A DNA stretch of 64,000 nt from NCBI RefSeq assembly GCF_019801015.1, contig NZ_JAHVJZ010000001.1:310001-374000 (forward strand), given 5' to 3'. The stretch is from Marinobacter nauticus (lineage in GTDB: Bacteria; Pseudomonadota; Gammaproteobacteria; Enterobacterales; Shewanellaceae). The notes under the pieces were generated by a model. That model was not told where the DNA came from, did no database searches, and saw only the letters and a list, made by a program, of their open reading frames with translations. The translations under genes were made by a program, and so were the position numbers. Positions 61,682-64,000 of the stretch are shown piece after piece; the first letter of the stretch is position 1; each line of letters opens with the position of its first letter.

Positions 61682-63790
61682 ATGATGAAACTCTCTCCTC
61701 TGTTCAGCGCCATGCTGATGGCTGGCCTGTGCGCTCCGGCCACTGCACTGGCCGCAGACAGTACCGAACAGTCTGTTGACGAAACCCTGATCGTTCGTGG
61801 CAACAGCTTCGACGATTACAAAGTGGATAACGCCAGTGGCGCCATGCGTGGCGACATTCCGTTGCTGAACACCCCACAGTCCGTCACGGTGATCCCGGAG
61901 ATTGTTATCGATGAGCAGCTGGCCACCAGCCTGAGTCGGGTGCTGGTCAATGACGCGTCCGTTACCGGCGGCTCTCAGAAGTGGAACCGTGAAGTGTTCT
62001 CCCTGCGGGGTTTTGAGCTGGATTCCGGCAGTGGCTATCTGCGGGATGGCATGCAGCACTGGTCTCACTACGTGCAGCCGATTGAGATCCTGGAGCGTGT
62101 CGAAGTGCTGAAAGGCCCGTCCAGCATGCTGTACGGTCAGTCCAACCCGGGCGGCCTGATTAACATGGTCACGAAAAAGCCCACCATGGAGCGCATTTTT
62201 GATCTGGGCTTCGACGTGGATGAGCACGGCTCCACCCGTTATCAGGTCGACGCGGGCGGTGCCCTGGTTGAATCCGGCGCGCTGCGTTATCGTGCCGTGG
62301 GCGTGAAGCAGGACACCAAAGAGTGGCGTGAATACACCAACGGCGAAGAGCGCGAACGTGACCGCTGGCTGGGCTCCCTGATCGTCGAAGGTGACATCGG
62401 CCAGTGGGGTACGCTGTCTGTGCACTACGACAAAACCAGCGATAAAGCCGGTATCGACCGCGGTGCCATTCTGGATGCCAACGGCAACGTGGTGGGCGAT
62501 CGTGACACCATCTGGGATATGCCCTGGGCCTTTATCGATAACAACATCGAAAACTACGGCGCTGACCTGACCCTTTACCTGAGCAGCAACTGGGAAGCCA
62601 AACTGGGCTTTAACCAGCAAAACTACGACCGACAGCGTCTCGACTCCCTGCCGGGGGATCACAATGTGGCCGAAGGCACCTACGTGGTGCAGGAATACGA
62701 TCGCCACGATGACTGGGAGTTCCAGACCGCCTATATCGACTTCACCGGCTTGGTGCAGGCGGCCGGTATGGACCACCAGATCCTGTTCGGTGCGAACCGT
62801 CTGGATTACTCCTACCAGCGCGTTCTGGCCCGTGGCGATAAGATCACCGTATCCAACGACGGCACCAACCTGCCCAGCGCGCCGGTGTTTGGTGCGGATG
62901 ACTACAAGGTGTACGACCCGTCCACCTACGACTACTACGGCGTCTACCTGCAGGATCTGGTCACTGTGAACGAGCACTGGCAGGTGTTGGTGGGCGTTCG
63001 TTACGACAAACTGAATGATCCTGCCAAGGGTGACTCCGACTCGCTGTTGCCGAAGGTGGGCCTGATCTACCACCCGGTGGACAACGCGTCGATCTACCTG
63101 AACTACAGCGAGAGCTTCGTGCCCCAGGGCACCGTGATCAACGAAGGTCCGAACGGCGATGAAGAGCTGAACCTGGACCCGGAGATGGGCACGCAGTGGG
63201 AGTTGGGCTACAAGTGGGAACTGTTTGATCAGCGCCTGATGCTGTCCGGTGCGGTGTTCGACATCCTTAAGGACAACATCACAATCACCGAGAACGTAAA
63301 CGGCTATGACATCACCACCCAGGGCGGCGAGCAGCGCCACCGTGGTGTGGAGATGGCGGCACAGGGCCAGATCAGTGATGACCTGTTCCTGATGGCGTCC
63401 ATGATGTACCTGGATGCCAACTACGAAACCCACGACAAGTACGAAGACAATACCCCGGTTGATGCGCCTGAGTGGACTGCCAGCCTGTGGTCTCGTTACA
63501 TGATGACGGAGAGCCTGGCACTGAACGCTGGCCTGTTCTACGAAGGTGACCGTTTTGCTGACGCCGACAACACCATCGTTAAAGATGGCTACGTGCGGGT
63601 AGATGCGGGCCTGTCTTACGGCATGACCTTCGCCAACACCGACCTGGATTTCCGTCTGAACGTGGAAAACCTGTTCGATAAGGAGTACCTGGGCGGCGGC
63701 ACCAGCACCATCAACGACGGCATCTACAACGGCGATGTCGCCATTGGCACCGGCCGCACCTTCCGCGCCTCCGTTCAGGTAGCATTCTGA
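61682..63790 (+). CDS. TonB-dependent siderophore receptor
   Basis: Outer-membrane gated barrel that imports a ferric siderophore using TonB. The ATG at 61682, six bases after GGAG, gives 702 residues. A signal peptide ends TALAA. The plug domain has TPQSVTVIPEIVIDEQLATS, WNREVFSLRGFELDSGSGYL and VEVLKGPSSMLYGQSNPGGL (the siderophore-receptor signature). The barrel ends FRASVQVAF with terminal Phe. EQSVDETLIVRG near the N-terminus is TonB-box-like. It is transcribed away from the PepSY operon from a Fur-type promoter. Confidence 0.95.
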   Translation: MMKLSPLFSAMLMAGLCAPATALAADSTEQSVDETLIVRGNSFDDYKVDNASGAMRGDIPLLNTPQSVTVIPEIVIDEQLATSLSRVLVNDASVTGGSQKWNREVFSLRGFELDSGSGYLRDGMQHWSHYVQPIEILERVEVLKGPSSMLYGQSNPGGLINMVTKKPTMERIFDLGFDVDEHGSTRYQVDAGGALVESGALRYRAVGVKQDTKEWREYTNGEERERDRWLGSLIVEGDIGQWGTLSVHYDKTSDKAGIDRGAILDANGNVVGDRDTIWDMPWAFIDNNIENYGADLTLYLSSNWEAKLGFNQQNYDRQRLDSLPGDHNVAEGTYVVQEYDRHDDWEFQTAYIDFTGLVQAAGMDHQILFGANRLDYSYQRVLARGDKITVSNDGTNLPSAPVFGADDYKVYDPSTYDYYGVYLQDLVTVNEHWQVLVGVRYDKLNDPAKGDSDSLLPKVGLIYHPVDNASIYLNYSESFVPQGTVINEGPNGDEELNLDPEMGTQWELGYKWELFDQRLMLSGAVFDILKDNITITENVNGYDITTQGGEQRHRGVEMAAQGQISDDLFLMASMMYLDANYETHDKYEDNTPVDAPEWTASLWSRYMMTESLALNAGLFYEGDRFADADNTIVKDGYVRVDAGLSYGMTFANTDLDFRLNVENLFDKEYLGGGTSTINDGIYNGDVAIGTGRTFRASVQVAF

Positions 63791-63830
63791 GCCAGCGCGC
63801 GGTTAAACGATTAACCAACAAGCAAAGCAA

Positions 63831-63857
63831 AGCGGGCCTTCGGGCCCGCTTTTTTTG
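63831..63857 (+). terminator. Terminator of the TonB receptor gene
   Basis: AGCGGGCC and GGCCCGCT pair around TTCG and end in a T-run, 40 bases after the stop. The left side is A-rich, so it may also serve the convergent VF530-like gene. Confidence 0.93.
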
Positions 63858-63891
63858 GCTGATGTTGCCGCTGAATGAGGAGGGCGGACGA

Positions 63892-64000
63892 TTACTCCCA
63901 GGGGTTCACATTGTGGACAAAGGTCTCGAGGTAGAGCGCTTCCACTTTGTCCCGGGCCCATTGGGTTTTGCGCAGGAACTTCAGCGAGGATTTGATCGAG
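63892..64000 (-). CDS. VF530 family protein, C-terminal fragment
   Basis: The last 35 residues of a minus-strand protein whose start is outside the window: [20 protein letters not shown], then [15 protein letters not shown] and a TAA stop at 63892. The block [21 protein letters not shown] is the VF530 (DUF2132) signature. Members are small proteins of about 70-80 residues with a proposed DNA-binding role. Confidence 0.8.
   Translation of the reverse strand, partial: SIKSSLKFLRKTQWARDKVEALYLETFVHNVNPWE

Noticed and set aside
61634-63433. 599-codon minus-strand ORF opposite the TonB receptor
   Set aside because: His/Val/Gln-rich shadow typical of the reverse strand of a GC-rich gene; no leader or motif.

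Overview
The window is about 64 kb of GC-rich chromosome from a marine-type gammaproteobacterium. Gene content and order resemble the Alteromonadales, and Ferrimonas or a Shewanella relative is my best guess. The clues are the nhaB/fadR/ycgB neighbourhood, enterobacterial-like YeaG/YeaH and SpeB, a single-chain iron-sulfur fumarase, DUF2860 and DUF3570/DUF4266 families, and dense rho-independent terminators built on GGCGCC stems. The genus call is an inference from remembered families, not a database result. No rRNA, tRNA, CRISPR array, phage or insertion sequence was recognised.

Layout. 1-7.1 kb: partial nhaB, divergent fadR, then the stress operon prkA(yeaG)-yeaH-spoVR(ycgB). 7.4-14.6 kb: sodB, grxD, speB, two lipoproteins, asnS, a CoA-type NUDIX hydrolase, a DUF5329-like secreted protein and a YfcZ-like small protein. 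14.6-17.5 kb: a four-gene operon, thioredoxin-like TlpA - DUF4266 lipoprotein - DUF3570 outer-membrane protein - ApbE flavin transferase. 17.5-26.6 kb: pabB, a secreted EEP hydrolase, maeA, dbpA, and the rubrerythrin - Fe-S protein - DUF3501 operon. 26.8-42.3 kb: an envelope and efflux region with two tandem HTH genes, an RND pump with adaptor, an Omp85-type barrel, a DUF2860 protein, a pair of very small membrane-protein genes, an MFS transporter and a complete tripartite RND system. 42.3-54.8 kb: a periplasmic superoxide-reductase-like protein, fumarase, a Na+/H+ antiporter, an S9 peptidase, an esterase, a Vat-like acetyltransferase, a BCCT transporter and small genes. 55-63.8 kb: a nine-gene operon facing away from a TonB-dependent siderophore receptor. 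The window ends inside a VF530-type gene.

The most interesting system is the 55-63.8 kb locus. The order PepSY-TM, DUF2271, DUF4198, small periplasmic protein, DUF6162-like anchor, binding protein, ATPase, permease, second binding protein closely recalls the Pseudomonas fpvGHJK-fpvCDEF locus, which reduces ferric pyoverdine in the periplasm and handles the released iron. Here it gains DUF2271 and DUF4198 proteins. The DUF2271 protein has a canonical covalent-FMN site, and Fur-box-like sequences lie before both divergent units. I infer a flavin-dependent periplasmic siderophore-iron reduction and import system.

The TlpA-DUF4266-DUF3570-ApbE operon may be a second flavin module: the DUF3570 protein carries a D-x-x-T-G-A-T motif matching ApbE target sites and sits beside its own ApbE. 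That ApbE oddly has no signal peptide and lacks a usual metal-ligand aspartate. A third highlight is a pair of promoters, before the first RND operon and before the small-ORF pair. They share a palindrome at the same register in the -35/-10 spacer and a CRP-like dyad at the same distance, suggesting one shared repressor.
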